From NCBI GenBank assembly GCA_030849065.1, contig JASAON010001643.1, positions 1-64,000 of the forward strand: DNA of 64,000 nucleotides, read 5' to 3'. The position numbers and the translations under genes are program-made. The stretch is from Jaenimonas drosophilae. Taxonomy: Eukaryota > Euglenozoa > Kinetoplastea > Trypanosomatida > Trypanosomatidae. Shown here in pieces: positions 9,662-20,098 of the stretch. A model generated the notes under the pieces. The model saw only the letters and a list, made by a program, of their open reading frames with translations, had not been told where the DNA came from and did no database searches. Each line of letters starts with the position of its first letter. The stretch's first letter is position 1.

Positions 9662-10894
9662 CCTTTTCAAAGTCCCATTCCAGCGGAAGTGCCATTTAGA
9701 AGAAGTCTTCCCCATCCGCGTACTCTCTTCACGTTCATCAATCCTCGTTACACAGCCACGCATATTTCGGTTCCTTTGCGGAAGGAGGTGGAATGACAGC
9801 CAGTGCATTGTAGATGCATCGACGCTCTTATCCCTTCTTTCGCTTCCATTTGCTGGCTTCACACGCTTATGCGAGTTGGTGGAGTAGGAAAATCGCGGCC
9901 GGCGATTTGTTCCATTGTTGTTGTTGCTCCCGCCAGTTTCGAGAAGGGTGACTCCACCCAAGTCGGTCCGGTCGTTCGCACCCAAGAAGCACAGCGTAGC
10001 CATGCTTCTCAACGTGCATTCACGGTGTTCAAACGTGTTGCTGCACTCACCAGACATCGTCTCCCTAGTTGCCTTTAGAGCAGTGTACGGGCACATGATT
10101 GATAAACATTCAACGGGAATTTGTGTGTGAAATCAGCACCGGCGTGGATCGGGTTTTGGAATCTCTGGAGATCACGACCCTTCTTCGCCACGGGGATATG
10201 ATGTTCTTCTGCATGTATGTATCTAAAGCTGCTCCTCGATCCTCGGGGGGCATGGAAATCACACAGGGGACTCAGACTAATCCTTTGATGTCAAAGAAAA
10301 TAGGGGAAGGAGAGCGTGGAAAATGGATGAATACGGATAGTGGCCAAGGCGTGGATGCCTTGCTCCTTTTTGTTATTCGGATAGATGTAGGATGTGGGTG
10401 ATGAACCCATCTATGGAAGGGCTGGCTGGCACACATTGCGCAGGTGGGTTGCTTTACGCGCCATGCACTCTGTGTCTGTACTTCAGTTACCTTTCTCCAT
10501 TTCTGCCTGTGCTCATATGTATCATCGATGTGAAGTTTTCAATTTGTCTGTACTGCACTTGTGCATCCATTGCTGTGTTTGGAGGTGCTACGCAGCATCT
10601 CTACAGGGCAGGTGGGTGGAAGAAGATGAACATCATTCTCTATCGTTGGTGCTATTCCCACAAAAAATGCTCATCTTGTTCTGTTCTCATTATCTGGTCC
10701 TGTGTGTAGCGGGGAAGCAGAGGTGTACCCACATACTGACTTTCTGTGACCCGAACGGTATAACATAGAAGCGGCAATCGTATGTTTTTGCTGCTTGCTC
10801 AGACATACGTGGCGTTTGCATCTGGCCCCCTCAACAACCGCTGTGATTGTTATTAGTGGGTACTCTTTACCCAACGTAGTTCGATCCGCCTCTA
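9662..10894. other. 1.2 kb intergenic region, no gene recognised
   Basis: Overlapping short open frames on both strands (at most ~170 codons on the minus strand near the ODAD3-like 3' end) show no domain and no steady codon preference. The probable acceptor for the next gene is AG at 10801-10802 after TTTTTGCTGCTTGCTC, 93 nt before the ATG. Confidence 0.5.
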
Positions 10895-12889
10895 ATGTAC
10901 GACTACAAATCAGCCAAGGAAGGAGTAGGTGATGCCGCACCTCCTCCCCCTAGTTTGTTGGTGAACAACTGCAGTTGTGGCCAAAGCGGCTCCATCATTG
11001 CCGCCTATAAGGATGAAGTCAAGGCCTTGAAAGATACCCTAGTTGCGATGAACCAGAGTCAAGGTGGGAGTGAGGTGCTGGAGGGAAAGTACCTCGCACA
11101 AATCAAGAAGTGTCGGAATGCCACGGTCCAACTCGAGGTGGAGCGCAGCCGCAGTAAGCAACTGGAGACGCAGCTCGAAGTGGCACAGGCGGACCTTGAA
11201 AAGCGAAAGGGGAAGCCCGCTCCAGCGGGGCAACGCCGTGGCGGCTCTTCCAGTGCTAGAAGTGCATCATCGGATGGCCATCCAGAGGACTCCTTCAAAC
11301 CGGAGGAAGTGATCAGGACACTGAAGGAGCGACTTGACCGTACTTACCAGCAACTCCAAGAAAAGACCATGCAGATAGAGGAGAGTAAACGTGACCAACA
11401 CAGGCTGGTGCAGCTAGTGTGTAAAGAGGTTGGACGACCAAAGGAAGAGGTCGAACAGTACCTGCGATCAGATGGCGAATCGCAGCCCACCAAGATGAAT
11501 GAGAGCGCTGCTGGAGGTCTTGGCCAAGGTTGGAAGGGACGAGCAGCAAACATTGTGCTTCTCAAGGGACGAATAAAGGATTTGGAGAAGGAAGTTGCTC
11601 TGCACAAGGCATCAGCAAGTGACATGGCATCAAAACTTGAGATCATGAAGGATGGTGATGTTTCCTTGGGGGTCGGAGATGACAGTGAGAGTCTTGCGCG
11701 CCTCATCCGACATCGAGAGAAGACTGCGCTTCTTAGTCAGTTGGATGGTCAATCTACTCAAGCCCGTTCAGTGGATATCAACGGGGCACCAAGCAAATTG
11801 GATGTAGATGATCAAAGCCGACAGCACGTGGCGGCGATGGAGAGCAAACGCCTTGGCTCGCTCCGCGATGTGGAAGGAGCTCTTGCTCAGGTGACAAAGC
11901 AGCTGCAGGACGAAAAGTTGAAGCAGACAGCGCTCCAAGCACGCTTCAACACACTACAGCAAGATAATCAGCAGCTACGTAGTTACGTGGAAACAATCCT
12001 TCGCAAGAGCTCCACTGACGATGAACTGCTCTCTGCATACAAGGACGAGGTGAGAGAGCTTCGAGTTGCTCAGAAGCGACTGCAGGTTGAGCTGCAAGAA
12101 GTGCGGATGGAGGCGGAGCTAAACGATGGGAATGATGGAGCTGTGGAGGATAGGGCAATCCACGTTGAGCGGCACACCGTCTCCAAGGGAGAGACTGGCT
12201 CGGAAGATGAGTACCGTCGCCAGATTGATGACTTAACGCGTCGACTTGAAGTTGCTCAAGAAGCCTTAAGTACCGCACCCCAACTGGATGCCACACCAAC
12301 CCCGTTGGAGACACAACTTGTCCGATGGGTGCAAGAGGGTCTTCGACGATTTTGCTCCAACGAGAATACATCTGAAGCTTCGGCTTCCGGAGAGCCTGTA
12401 GCCAAGAATGTGGCTGCATTTGTCCATGCTGCTCATGAGCATGTGCTGCGAATGGAGGTACTACGGCAGTGTGGGGCTGATCGAAAGACGCACGACGTGC
12501 TCGATCGTTATGATCAACTGCTGGGCACAGTTCATGAGCTCTTGTCATCCGCTGGCCCTCAACAAAACGCCAAGACCCTCGTGGAGGTTTACCGTCAATT
12601 GGCATCTCTTCCACCACTTAATCAGGTGCTGGTGAAGAGCAACAAAAAACTTGACGAGCGTATCCAAGGATTGACGGAAATGATGGAAAGAGACGCCCTC
12701 GTCCATCGGGCACTGCTTCTGCAGCAAGAACAAGAAAAGCAACGCGCAGCTTCCAACGACCGAATGGGTGCCGAAGGCAAAAGAGCAGCCGAAACCAGCA
12801 ATGATGATTACAAGGCATTGCAGAAGAAGTACAACGATCTTCGGATGGCTTTCAATGGCCTTCAACATCAGCGCATGACCGCGCAGTGA
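10895..12889 (+). CDS. Coiled-coil protein, possibly CCDC13-like
   Basis: 664 residues dominated by heptad-type coiled coils (about residues 35-110, 130-175, 205-250, 300-415 and 570-660). A basic linker (KRKGKPAPAGQRRGG) separates the first two. The segment GWKGRAANIVLLKGRIKDLE at ~210-229 resembles the WRGRAQ-type segment I associate with the centriolar-satellite/ciliary protein CCDC13, but this rests on memory of a short motif. Because the neighbour upstream is an axonemal coiled-coil protein, a flagellar or basal-body location is plausible but unproven. A cysteine pair (CSCGQSGS) occurs near residue 26. The ATG at 10895 is the first after the acceptor at 10801-10802. Confidence 0.8.
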   Translation: MYDYKSAKEGVGDAAPPPPSLLVNNCSCGQSGSIIAAYKDEVKALKDTLVAMNQSQGGSEVLEGKYLAQIKKCRNATVQLEVERSRSKQLETQLEVAQADLEKRKGKPAPAGQRRGGSSSARSASSDGHPEDSFKPEEVIRTLKERLDRTYQQLQEKTMQIEESKRDQHRLVQLVCKEVGRPKEEVEQYLRSDGESQPTKMNESAAGGLGQGWKGRAANIVLLKGRIKDLEKEVALHKASASDMASKLEIMKDGDVSLGVGDDSESLARLIRHREKTALLSQLDGQSTQARSVDINGAPSKLDVDDQSRQHVAAMESKRLGSLRDVEGALAQVTKQLQDEKLKQTALQARFNTLQQDNQQLRSYVETILRKSSTDDELLSAYKDEVRELRVAQKRLQVELQEVRMEAELNDGNDGAVEDRAIHVERHTVSKGETGSEDEYRRQIDDLTRRLEVAQEALSTAPQLDATPTPLETQLVRWVQEGLRRFCSNENTSEASASGEPVAKNVAAFVHAAHEHVLRMEVLRQCGADRKTHDVLDRYDQLLGTVHELLSSAGPQQNAKTLVEVYRQLASLPPLNQVLVKSNKKLDERIQGLTEMMERDALVHRALLLQQEQEKQRAASNDRMGAEGKRAAETSNDDYKALQKKYNDLRMAFNGLQHQRMTAQ

Positions 12890-13127
12890 TGCTCTCTGGT
12901 TCTCAGGGTCAGGGTCATCCTCAGTAGTTGAAATTGCCTAGGTCTGTTGGACAGCACACTTCAATGACAATATTGAACGTTCAAACGCTGCAATCTTGCT
13001 ACTGTGGATTCAACATCGTGTCCTTGGCTGTGTATCATTGAGACCAATCAATCCTTTCATTTCTCCTCTCTGCTGCTACCAAAAGATTCGAAAGCAAGCG
13101 GGGTTTCTCTGTACAACTCCTCCCACA

Positions 13128-14027
13128 ATGCACTCACTCGGTCAGAGACTAATGAACGTCCTTGGAGCAATGACGTCATCGTTACTCATTTACTCTGCGA
13201 TGTTGATCGCAACAACACTCGTAATGAATTTCGTTAACTTCCCGATGCCGACCTTTCATGGAATTTCATGGTCGATGTCCGGTGCTCGTGAGGCTGAGCA
13301 GCAGATCTTGGTTGGTATTCCCTTTGGTAATAATGCCTCATGGATCAACATGGTGGAGTCACGGGACAGGAGTGGCCGCTTCGCCTACTACAACGCAGGA
13401 GGGCAATTAGACTCGAATGTGTACTACATATCTCCTGATGAGACAGACTTTCCATTCAGGGCGAAGGAAATCGCGAGGGTCTTTGGTCTAGTGCCGGCAG
13501 TACGCTCGGTGTACCAAGCGAGGATTCTCGTGTCAGGGGTCTTCGACTTCTCCAAGTGTTGGAACTGGAACACCAAAGCCATTTACGTTAGCATTGTTGC
13601 ATCGTACATCACTCCCAAATCTGATTTGAACGAGGTGACTGTGTGTGATTCAGTGATCCGAATTGCTTACCCTCCGTCAGGTCTCCAGGCCGCAGTCAAT
13701 GAGGCGCAGCGCGCCTACCGAACCTCCTCTAATAGTTCAATCTCCCTGAAGGAATCCGACTGGAAAGTGTATCTTTCCACGGAGAATCAGCAGGTGCTCC
13801 AAGATTTCGAGAAGGATATAGCCAACGAACACGACACAGCAGGAAAAACGGACCACATCAACAAACGGGTTTACTACAATCAGTCCATCAAGTATGCTCT
13901 GACAGACTTCTACAACAAGCCAGTCAGCCCCAAGAACATCACGCTCACTGTCCGGTATCAAGTGATGAGCACCACTGGATGGTCGCCTCTACAGGTGAGT
14001 AGATTTTCTGCCGAAGGCTCGTTCTAG
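13128..14027 (+). CDS. SPCS3: Signal peptidase complex subunit 3 (SPC22/23)
   Basis: 299 residues; an ER-membrane accessory subunit of the complex that removes secretory signal peptides. One N-terminal membrane segment (about residues 14-35, rich in Leu, Ile, Ala) is followed by a lumenal domain. Family hallmarks are FDFSKCWNWNTKAIYVSIVA at ~140-159, corresponding to the D-x-x-x-x-F-x-W-N-x-K-x-x-x-Y core of SPC3, then the D-L-N-E-V-x-V-C-D strand and near the end NITLTVRYQV. It is longer than human SPCS3 (180 residues) because of insertions between the membrane segment and core (~40-130) and before the last strand. ATG 13128 follows an acceptor (pyrimidine run 13050-13080, AG 13084-13085); the frame is open upstream without another ATG. 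Confidence 0.85.
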   Translation: MHSLGQRLMNVLGAMTSSLLIYSAMLIATTLVMNFVNFPMPTFHGISWSMSGAREAEQQILVGIPFGNNASWINMVESRDRSGRFAYYNAGGQLDSNVYYISPDETDFPFRAKEIARVFGLVPAVRSVYQARILVSGVFDFSKCWNWNTKAIYVSIVASYITPKSDLNEVTVCDSVIRIAYPPSGLQAAVNEAQRAYRTSSNSSISLKESDWKVYLSTENQQVLQDFEKDIANEHDTAGKTDHINKRVYYNQSIKYALTDFYNKPVSPKNITLTVRYQVMSTTGWSPLQVSRFSAEGSF

Positions 14028-14281
14028 CGTTGCTATCAACGATCTGTACCACACCGATGGTGCAAAGACCAACACCAGATGTTCGCGTCACTTTTTGAAG
14101 CTATTCTACTTTATTCAGACTTCTTTTCTATTGCGTCTTCAAGCATCGTTGCCCATTTTCTCTGTTCTTTCTTCCCATCACTTACCGTAGAGCGTCATCG
14201 AGGAGTATCTAGTATATTCGACGCCACTATCACTTCTCACTCAGTCTTCAATATTAGTCTCTTTGGACGAGATACTTTCTC

Positions 14282-15091
14282 ATGCCGAAGAAACAGCCTA
14301 TTTACTCCTGCAATAAGGAGTTGTGGGAGAAGAGTCATCAGCCCGCGACGACGATTTCCATGGGCATGAAGAACTCCTTAGCCTCTTCTCTCTGCTGGTC
14401 GCAGTACATTAACCATGAGCAAAAGATTGCGGATTTGTGGATGTCCAAGTACGATCCTGAGCGCAGCATGGAGCAGGTGAAGCTGGATGCTCTCCACAAG
14501 ACGGTGGAGCGCGATGCGAAGCGACGAGCTGATTATCACAACCCAGCACTTAACCCCGAACTGCACGCTATTTTGAAGGGCCATGGTGGTGGAGCGAAGA
14601 AGAAGCAGCCTGTGCCGATTGACGCCGACCCCCATCCCAGTACCGACGCCATGGACCGCGAGGCACGTCTTGCTGCGGTTCGTCTTATGGACTCACGGAA
14701 TAGAATGAAGGACAGCGCCAGTGATGTTGCCGCTCCGCGAAAGGAGGAGGACTGGTCAACTACCATGGCAGCTTCATACGTCCGCTATGAGCTCCCGCTT
14801 TTGGGCCAGCCGGTGGGAAACCGAAACCACCCCGCACTTCGTGATATGCGACCCACGAAGCTGTATCTTCAGGCTCGTTGCGACAAGTATGCTCCACCAG
14901 AGCGATTCCCGGAGGGCCCTATTACCTCTACCCAAGTTCTTGGGTGGAATGTAGCCGAATTAGAAGCCAAGACGCGGACGAGCGCCTTGTACAAGCCTGT
15001 TCGAGCAAAGGGAAGCTCCGTAGGGCCATACCGGCGACCTGAAGATGCAGAGCACGCTGCTTTGTTTGGCTATGACCTCAACCCCAAGTAA
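14282..15091 (+). CDS. Conserved hypothetical protein, weakly CFAP144/FAM183-like
   Basis: 269 residues, hydrophilic, no membrane segment or signal peptide. The N-terminal half has a helical stretch (EQKIADLWMSKYDPERSMEQ, about residues 45-64) and a basic linker with KKKQPVP. The C-terminal half has regularly spaced aromatic, Pro and basic residues (QVLGWN, YLQARCDKYAPPERFPEGP). A helix followed by a Pro/Arg-rich extended part ending in a V-G-W-like motif is reminiscent of the axonemal microtubule inner protein CFAP144 (FAM183). I rate this only as a lead, helped by the two coiled-coil ciliary-type genes just upstream. Acceptors with AG near 14241-14256 suit ATG 14282. The stop is followed by only 293 nt before the next probable start. 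Confidence 0.75.
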   Translation: MPKKQPIYSCNKELWEKSHQPATTISMGMKNSLASSLCWSQYINHEQKIADLWMSKYDPERSMEQVKLDALHKTVERDAKRRADYHNPALNPELHAILKGHGGGAKKKQPVPIDADPHPSTDAMDREARLAAVRLMDSRNRMKDSASDVAAPRKEEDWSTTMAASYVRYELPLLGQPVGNRNHPALRDMRPTKLYLQARCDKYAPPERFPEGPITSTQVLGWNVAELEAKTRTSALYKPVRAKGSSVGPYRRPEDAEHAALFGYDLNPK

Positions 15092-15299
15092 CATATGGGA
15101 GTTAAGAGTCTATACGCAGCTGCCCGTTCAGGTTGACTCAATGATGTTAGGTCATGTACATACCTGGTGAAGACAACAACGAAGTGAGTGAGTATCAACT
15201 CATACATGGTGTGGCTATGCTTGACCACAACTCATGGATGGTACGCCTGCACAGGGGAATTCTATGTAACACATCTTTTCGTCCTCCTTGTGCTTTAAT

Positions 15300-15319
15300 T
15301 GTGTCTGCTACCGTCTTAG
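15300..15319 (+). promoter_or_regulatory. Probable spliced-leader acceptor deciding the start of the PH-like gene
   Basis: A pyrimidine-rich stretch (about 15268-15317, interrupted) ends in AG at 15318-15319. It lies inside the 5' extension of the next open frame, whose first ATG (15154) is only 62 nt from the previous stop. This is too little room for a poly(A) site plus acceptor, so the mRNA probably begins here. Confidence 0.5.
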
Positions 15320-15384
15320 ACTTAATAAAAAATAGAAAAGCTGTATCAAATAGTGGTGAATCATCTTGCAAGAATGTTTGTGTG

Positions 15385-16626
15385 ATGAATGAGGAGAATA
15401 ATTCACGCCAACTCACCACAGCGCAAACGGAGAACGGAGATGTGCCGCACCACTTCTCCAAAAGGGAAGATGCAAGGGGCGTGACTTCTTTTCCTCAGAT
15501 TGTTGCGGGTGAACTGGATGTTTTAGAGCACAGTTACGGTAGTGACCGGCCCTCGTGTTCATCTCCACCAATGGTGGTGGAGCGCCTATCCGTTGAGGAA
15601 CCCCCGCGTAATTACGTTGTTTGGCAGCGGCGTTTTGTTGTTGTGGATGCGGGCGGGCTTTACATGCTCCAGCACAAAACACCAATCTCTCAAGCCATTG
15701 TCCCGAACTTGGTGTTTGGGCAGAACATCACAACTTCAAGCAATCCGTGGCCTGTGCTCTTCCCGCGCAATTGCCTCGAAGCGTTTCACCCAGCCCTTCC
15801 CGTGCCAAGGTGGGTCAACCCCAAGCAACACTCAGACGATCGAGTGTTTGGCTTCACGTTGAAGAGGGATAGGGAAGCCTCAGGTGGCAGGGAGATATAT
15901 CTTCGCAGTCGAACTACCCGTGGCTACACCACCTGGATAAGGTGCCTCTCCACATTCATGGCTGCAGCACGCGTGGCTGCACATGAAGCAGCAAGGCACG
16001 ACGAAAGCCTACTGTCTAAACAGGAGGGGCTCAACCGTGGTGCACTCATCAAGTGGGTTTCCGTTGCTCCAGAGCCTTGCTTAGCCACTCCATCGAGGGA
16101 AGTTCACGAAGTGGCTGACCAACGTGTGGTGCCGGAGCTGCCTCAGTCTGCACCAGCTTATACACATTCCTGCAGTCAATCAGAGCATATCCGCACTTTG
16201 CAACGCCAACTGGAGGAAGCTCAGAAGAGGATCAACCAGCTGGCTGAAGAGAATGAGGCATTACTATCCCAACTGCGGGATATGGCTGATGTTGCCCAAG
16301 CTTCAGCTCGATCAGCAGCTCGGAGAGGGACATCTCCGCAAAAATTCATCCAAGCATCAGTCAACATTCGACCAACACCCGTCGAAGCAGCGAAGCCTGC
16401 TGCTCCTGGTGAAGTGTTGTGTGCCGATAACTCATACCTACCGCTTGATGGAGAGCCCCAAACTGCTGCTTCACAACGTGCGGTACCCTCCAGTGACCGC
16501 TGCTCATCGATGAAGGAAGGGTCCACAGTGGATAGTGATCAAAGAACTGAATCTCAGTTCGAGTATATGTGGGACTCACCCCCGCCTCCACCATATCCAC
16601 CTCCGACTTCTGCCATCCAACGATGA
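15385..16626 (+). CDS. PH-like domain plus coiled-coil protein
   Basis: 413 residues from the preferred start. The frame is open from ATG 15154 (490 residues), but the first ATG beyond the acceptor at 15318-15319 is 15385, and the extra part has low coding character. Residues ~72-195 look like a pleckstrin-homology fold: YVVWQRRFVVVDAGGLYMLQH opens with the W-x-x-R-x-F-x-x-x-x-x-x-x-L-x-x pattern, and a closing helix contains TTWIRCLSTFMAAARVAA. A coiled coil (about 266-302, EHIRTLQRQLEEAQKRINQL) follows, then a Ser/Pro-rich tail ending in a Pro run (PPPPYPPP), a possible SH3 or profilin-type ligand. PH folds bind phosphoinositides or proteins; no specific function can be assigned. Confidence 0.72.
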   Translation: MNEENNSRQLTTAQTENGDVPHHFSKREDARGVTSFPQIVAGELDVLEHSYGSDRPSCSSPPMVVERLSVEEPPRNYVVWQRRFVVVDAGGLYMLQHKTPISQAIVPNLVFGQNITTSSNPWPVLFPRNCLEAFHPALPVPRWVNPKQHSDDRVFGFTLKRDREASGGREIYLRSRTTRGYTTWIRCLSTFMAAARVAAHEAARHDESLLSKQEGLNRGALIKWVSVAPEPCLATPSREVHEVADQRVVPELPQSAPAYTHSCSQSEHIRTLQRQLEEAQKRINQLAEENEALLSQLRDMADVAQASARSAARRGTSPQKFIQASVNIRPTPVEAAKPAAPGEVLCADNSYLPLDGEPQTAASQRAVPSSDRCSSMKEGSTVDSDQRTESQFEYMWDSPPPPPYPPPTSAIQR

Positions 16627-17632
16627 TTGCCGGAAAACTTTGCTATCATTTCATTCTTTCTCGGAAGGTCTTCTTCCATCCTTGTCAGCACCACACTGTG
16701 TACACCACACTGTCTCCCTTCTTCCCTCTTATGTTTTGCACAGCGAAGGTGCTTTGTCAGTTTCCACATTTCCACATTTCTGCGTTGCTAGCATCTGTTT
16801 ATACTTCCTTTACTCCAAGCCACTATATTTTCAGTCAGTCCCCACTCTGTGGAGGGCTGCTCTCTCTCTCTCTCCTCTCAGCCAAGCTTCTACTCTTATA
16901 CACTGGCTCCCCTCCTCAAACACGAAAAAGCGGTAGGCTGAGTACTCCATTGGATCCCAAAAAACGTTCTTGACACAGGCCAGGTGGTCAAGACCTTTTT
17001 GGACCTCTCTTAGCGTCACAATAGGCGCTGACCTGGAGTATTCTCTTAATTTTCATTGACCAGCAGTGTGTGCCTAGACGGTCTCACTCCGCATCCGCCG
17101 CGTCAGCCGCCTTTGACACTCCCTCCCCAATCAGCGAGTTCTTTTGCAACATTGGACTTTTCCCGCTCCTATATTATAGCTCAACTATTCAAAAATCCAC
17201 ATACGGCGTACATCACAGTTGCAGAACCACTGTGACCCCTTGACACACCAGACTTAGCGTGAGTTACTCTCTCTCTCTCACACACTGCTCAGTCACCGTT
17301 TATACCTGCCTGCCCCCCTCTCTACGTTGACAACCAACTGAGACCAATATTAGTGCCTGCTTCGTGTGGTGCTCCCTTCTCGCAGGACTTTTTCATGAGC
17401 AACTGTGCTCAGAGAGGTCACTGGTGTATATAGAGTTTCAACAAGCGGGCTCAGCTCTGCTGTGGCGAACGTCCCCCTCTCACAAACGTGAGCGGGTGTT
17501 GTACACTCTCCCCTTGTGGGCATCAACCAGATCTTCTGTTTCACACACACACGCACACATATAAGACCTCAGCACTACCATTCATTTGCCTCCTTCTTGA
17601 GGAGCAACGAGTGGCACTCCAACATTTCGATC
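16627..17632. other. 1 kb intergenic region, no gene recognised
   Basis: Contains many pyrimidine tracts (for example 16859-16880 and 17264-17280) and a (CA)-rich patch at 17543-17560. No open frame looks coding. The probable acceptor for the next gene follows TTCATTTGCCTCCTTCTTG, with AG near 17601-17603, about 30 nt before ATG 17633. Confidence 0.5.
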
Positions 17633-20098
17633 ATGTCGCTCATTCAGGTTTCCCAGAGCATCGTCAGTGCAAGTACGTTGAAAGTGGTAATTGAAAACTG
17701 CTCGAACGTGTCAACTAGTGGCCCAACGAATGGGCATAGTGACGAGGATGAACCATGCTCCGTCATTTTCTCTATCCGATGTTCACACCCGCATATTTTT
17801 TACTGTTTGAGTGGAAGCTCCATTGAACAAGTGTCTGCAACCCGAGAAAGCGGTTCTTTGGATGATTCCATTCCTGATATGCAGGCCGTTTCAGACAGAA
17901 CGTGGGTGCACTATGGAGTTCCCATCAGCTCCACGTCAAGCCCGCTGCCGAACTCTTCTCGAAAGCAGAGCTCCCACGTGTTTCGTCGTCCGCTTCTCAT
18001 TGCTGAAGACGTGGCAGATGGCCTCCTTCGTCCTGGAGAAAAGTGCGTATTCTACTTTTCTGTTGACAACTGCAGCATCATCCAAGCCACGGAAGATTCA
18101 CGATCGAGTGAAGGGGATTCTCTAGGCCAATCGGATGGTGTACTGCGTCGACGAAGCGCTCTTTCCCAGCGTTCGCAGGTCTTCTCAGCCATTCAGCGGG
18201 CATCGCCGGGCTCATCGGCGGAGGATTACAGTGAGTATCCCTCAAAGAAGATCTCTGCCATATCTACCTACAGCTATCACCCTGACCGTCCAACCTTTTA
18301 TGTGTATTATGAACGGCTGGGGAACGAGAGTGGGTGTGTGAACCACGCCCGTGAGTGGATGCTTCATGAAAAGGAAAAGTACGTGTCGTGGCGAGACAAG
18401 TACCTTGATGCTGTTGCAAAGTTAGAGATGGGTCGACGCGGACCCCCGATGCTTCGGCATCGTGCCGATAGCTTGCTCGCGGAATCCAAATTGGAGAGAA
18501 GCGGGTCAAGCAGCAGCAGCAGCTTTCTTACGGCCGATGCTGCACCACCACCAAGGCGGGTCTGCCCACCCATCTTGGGCGAAGGTGTGCGGTGGCGCCA
18601 GCAAAGCGCTTCGGAGGTGAAGGCCCAGCGCGACCCGTCTTCCCTCAATAGCCACGCCATTGCGTCCTTGTGCTACTACTACAGCGGATGGAGGGACTGC
18701 GCCGAGTCGAAGCCGATCGTTCCCTACACGAGTACACGAGTCCATGGAAGCAGCAAGAAAGCATCTGCCATGTTTAGCCCCAAGCGAACAGGAGGAGGTA
18801 CAGCCCTATGCCCACTTCGGGGTTCTATCTTCCGTCGCACAAGCTGCCCGAACTCACCAATCAGCCATGGTCTGCAGGGTGGGCAAGACGACTCGCGGCA
18901 CTCGAGTGCCGCGGGACAGAGCCCGCGCTCCTCCAACAACTTAAGACAGGTGGAGGAGCCAAGGCGCGCCATGGTTTTGTCACCTGTGGTTCACTTAAGC
19001 CCCCGTGAATTTCCCAGTAATGGGAAACAAGACACTCCACGCTTGGAGCCCAGGCTAAGCATCAGTCTCACGAGCCCACGCTCCCACAATGCGGTCGACA
19101 AACTTGCTCCCGGTCGCGGTTTAGCTTTGCTTCTGGAGCAGTCAGAAGAAAAGCTTGCCCCCTTGGTGGGAACAACATCACGGTCCTTCAGTGGGTTGCC
19201 GCCATCACCTTCACCGGCGGCACGTAGCCCCAGAGCGGCAGGAGAGTCTCCAACTGCGAGCACACCAAGTGCATCAAGGAGTTCACCACCTCAGGCACAG
19301 ACTCGCGTGAGATCATCTGAAGAACAATCTCCAGCCTCGAAGCGAGTCCAAGGCCATGCACGAACCGCTACGTTAGACCCATCTTCGGCAGCTGCGCTCA
19401 TGGATACAGGAGACCACGCTGACAACTTTTCACTGAGTAATGGTTCTCTACGATTGTCCAGTACGATGGGAAGTACTCATGACGTGACACCAGAGCAATC
19501 TTCGCAGCTTTCGGGGATGAACCCGGAGGTATACAACGCGGAAAAACGCCCCTCCTATATCCAGCACTCTGTTGATAACGTCCTTCAGCTATTCTCCATC
19601 GTTAGTGAGAATCTTCCCTCAGTGATGGATGTCGCGAGATGCGATACAGCTGCCACAGCATCTCCTCCGCATTCATTGATTCCTTCAAGTTCTGCGGCGT
19701 CCATCACTGCTCGGAGGCCCGTTAGCTTAACGAATGGCTGCCGCACTCAACTCAAACTACGCAGTCCATCTGGAAACGAAGCGCTCAGACAGGTGGACGG
19801 AATAGACAAGGTCAAAGACCGCCTGGTCAGCGTCGCATCTTCACTTCAAGTGGAAGTCTGGCCCTACATTGAACAGGCAAGTCGACTAGTGCTGGAGCAT
19901 AGCCCCAATGCCTTTACTGCCGTCCAGAGTGCCGTCACCGATGTGTTGGGCTCATCTCGTAGTGCCACAATTCTTCGATGGATCGCCATGCCACTAGCTG
20001 CAGCACTTGTGCTACAAATTATGTGGGTGATGTTTTTTGAGAGTGTCGATGACACCGCCACCATGTGCGTCTCGTCTCTTCGGGAGGGCCTTTGGTGA
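17633..20098 (+). CDS. Tail-anchored Ser-rich protein, function unknown
   Basis: 821 residues from ATG 17633, the first ATG after the probable acceptor; the frame is open 117 nt further 5' without ATG. An N-terminal ordered region (~1-120; SLIQVSQSIV, CSVIFSIRCSHPHIFYCL) looks beta-rich and somewhat like an immunoglobulin or VAP/MSP fold, but no diagnostic motif was found. An ordered block (~205-260) with YHPDRPTFYVYYERLG follows. The middle (~280-680) is Ser/Pro/Arg rich and probably disordered. Near the C-terminus a helix pair precedes one hydrophobic segment (about 782-803, WIAMPLAAALVLQIMWVMFF) and a short tail, so it is probably anchored at its C-terminus in the ER or mitochondrial outer membrane. 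No family is recognised. Confidence 0.75.
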   Translation: MSLIQVSQSIVSASTLKVVIENCSNVSTSGPTNGHSDEDEPCSVIFSIRCSHPHIFYCLSGSSIEQVSATRESGSLDDSIPDMQAVSDRTWVHYGVPISSTSSPLPNSSRKQSSHVFRRPLLIAEDVADGLLRPGEKCVFYFSVDNCSIIQATEDSRSSEGDSLGQSDGVLRRRSALSQRSQVFSAIQRASPGSSAEDYSEYPSKKISAISTYSYHPDRPTFYVYYERLGNESGCVNHAREWMLHEKEKYVSWRDKYLDAVAKLEMGRRGPPMLRHRADSLLAESKLERSGSSSSSSFLTADAAPPPRRVCPPILGEGVRWRQQSASEVKAQRDPSSLNSHAIASLCYYYSGWRDCAESKPIVPYTSTRVHGSSKKASAMFSPKRTGGGTALCPLRGSIFRRTSCPNSPISHGLQGGQDDSRHSSAAGQSPRSSNNLRQVEEPRRAMVLSPVVHLSPREFPSNGKQDTPRLEPRLSISLTSPRSHNAVDKLAPGRGLALLLEQSEEKLAPLVGTTSRSFSGLPPSPSPAARSPRAAGESPTASTPSASRSSPPQAQTRVRSSEEQSPASKRVQGHARTATLDPSSAAALMDTGDHADNFSLSNGSLRLSSTMGSTHDVTPEQSSQLSGMNPEVYNAEKRPSYIQHSVDNVLQLFSIVSENLPSVMDVARCDTAATASPPHSLIPSSSAASITARRPVSLTNGCRTQLKLRSPSGNEALRQVDGIDKVKDRLVSVASSLQVEVWPYIEQASRLVLEHSPNAFTAVQSAVTDVLGSSRSATILRWIAMPLAAALVLQIMWVMFFESVDDTATMCVSSLREGLW

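Noticed and set aside
12996..13127. 5' extension of the SPC3 frame (44 codons)
   Set aside because: No ATG, and it contains the pyrimidine tract and AG (13084-13085) that should mark the mRNA start.
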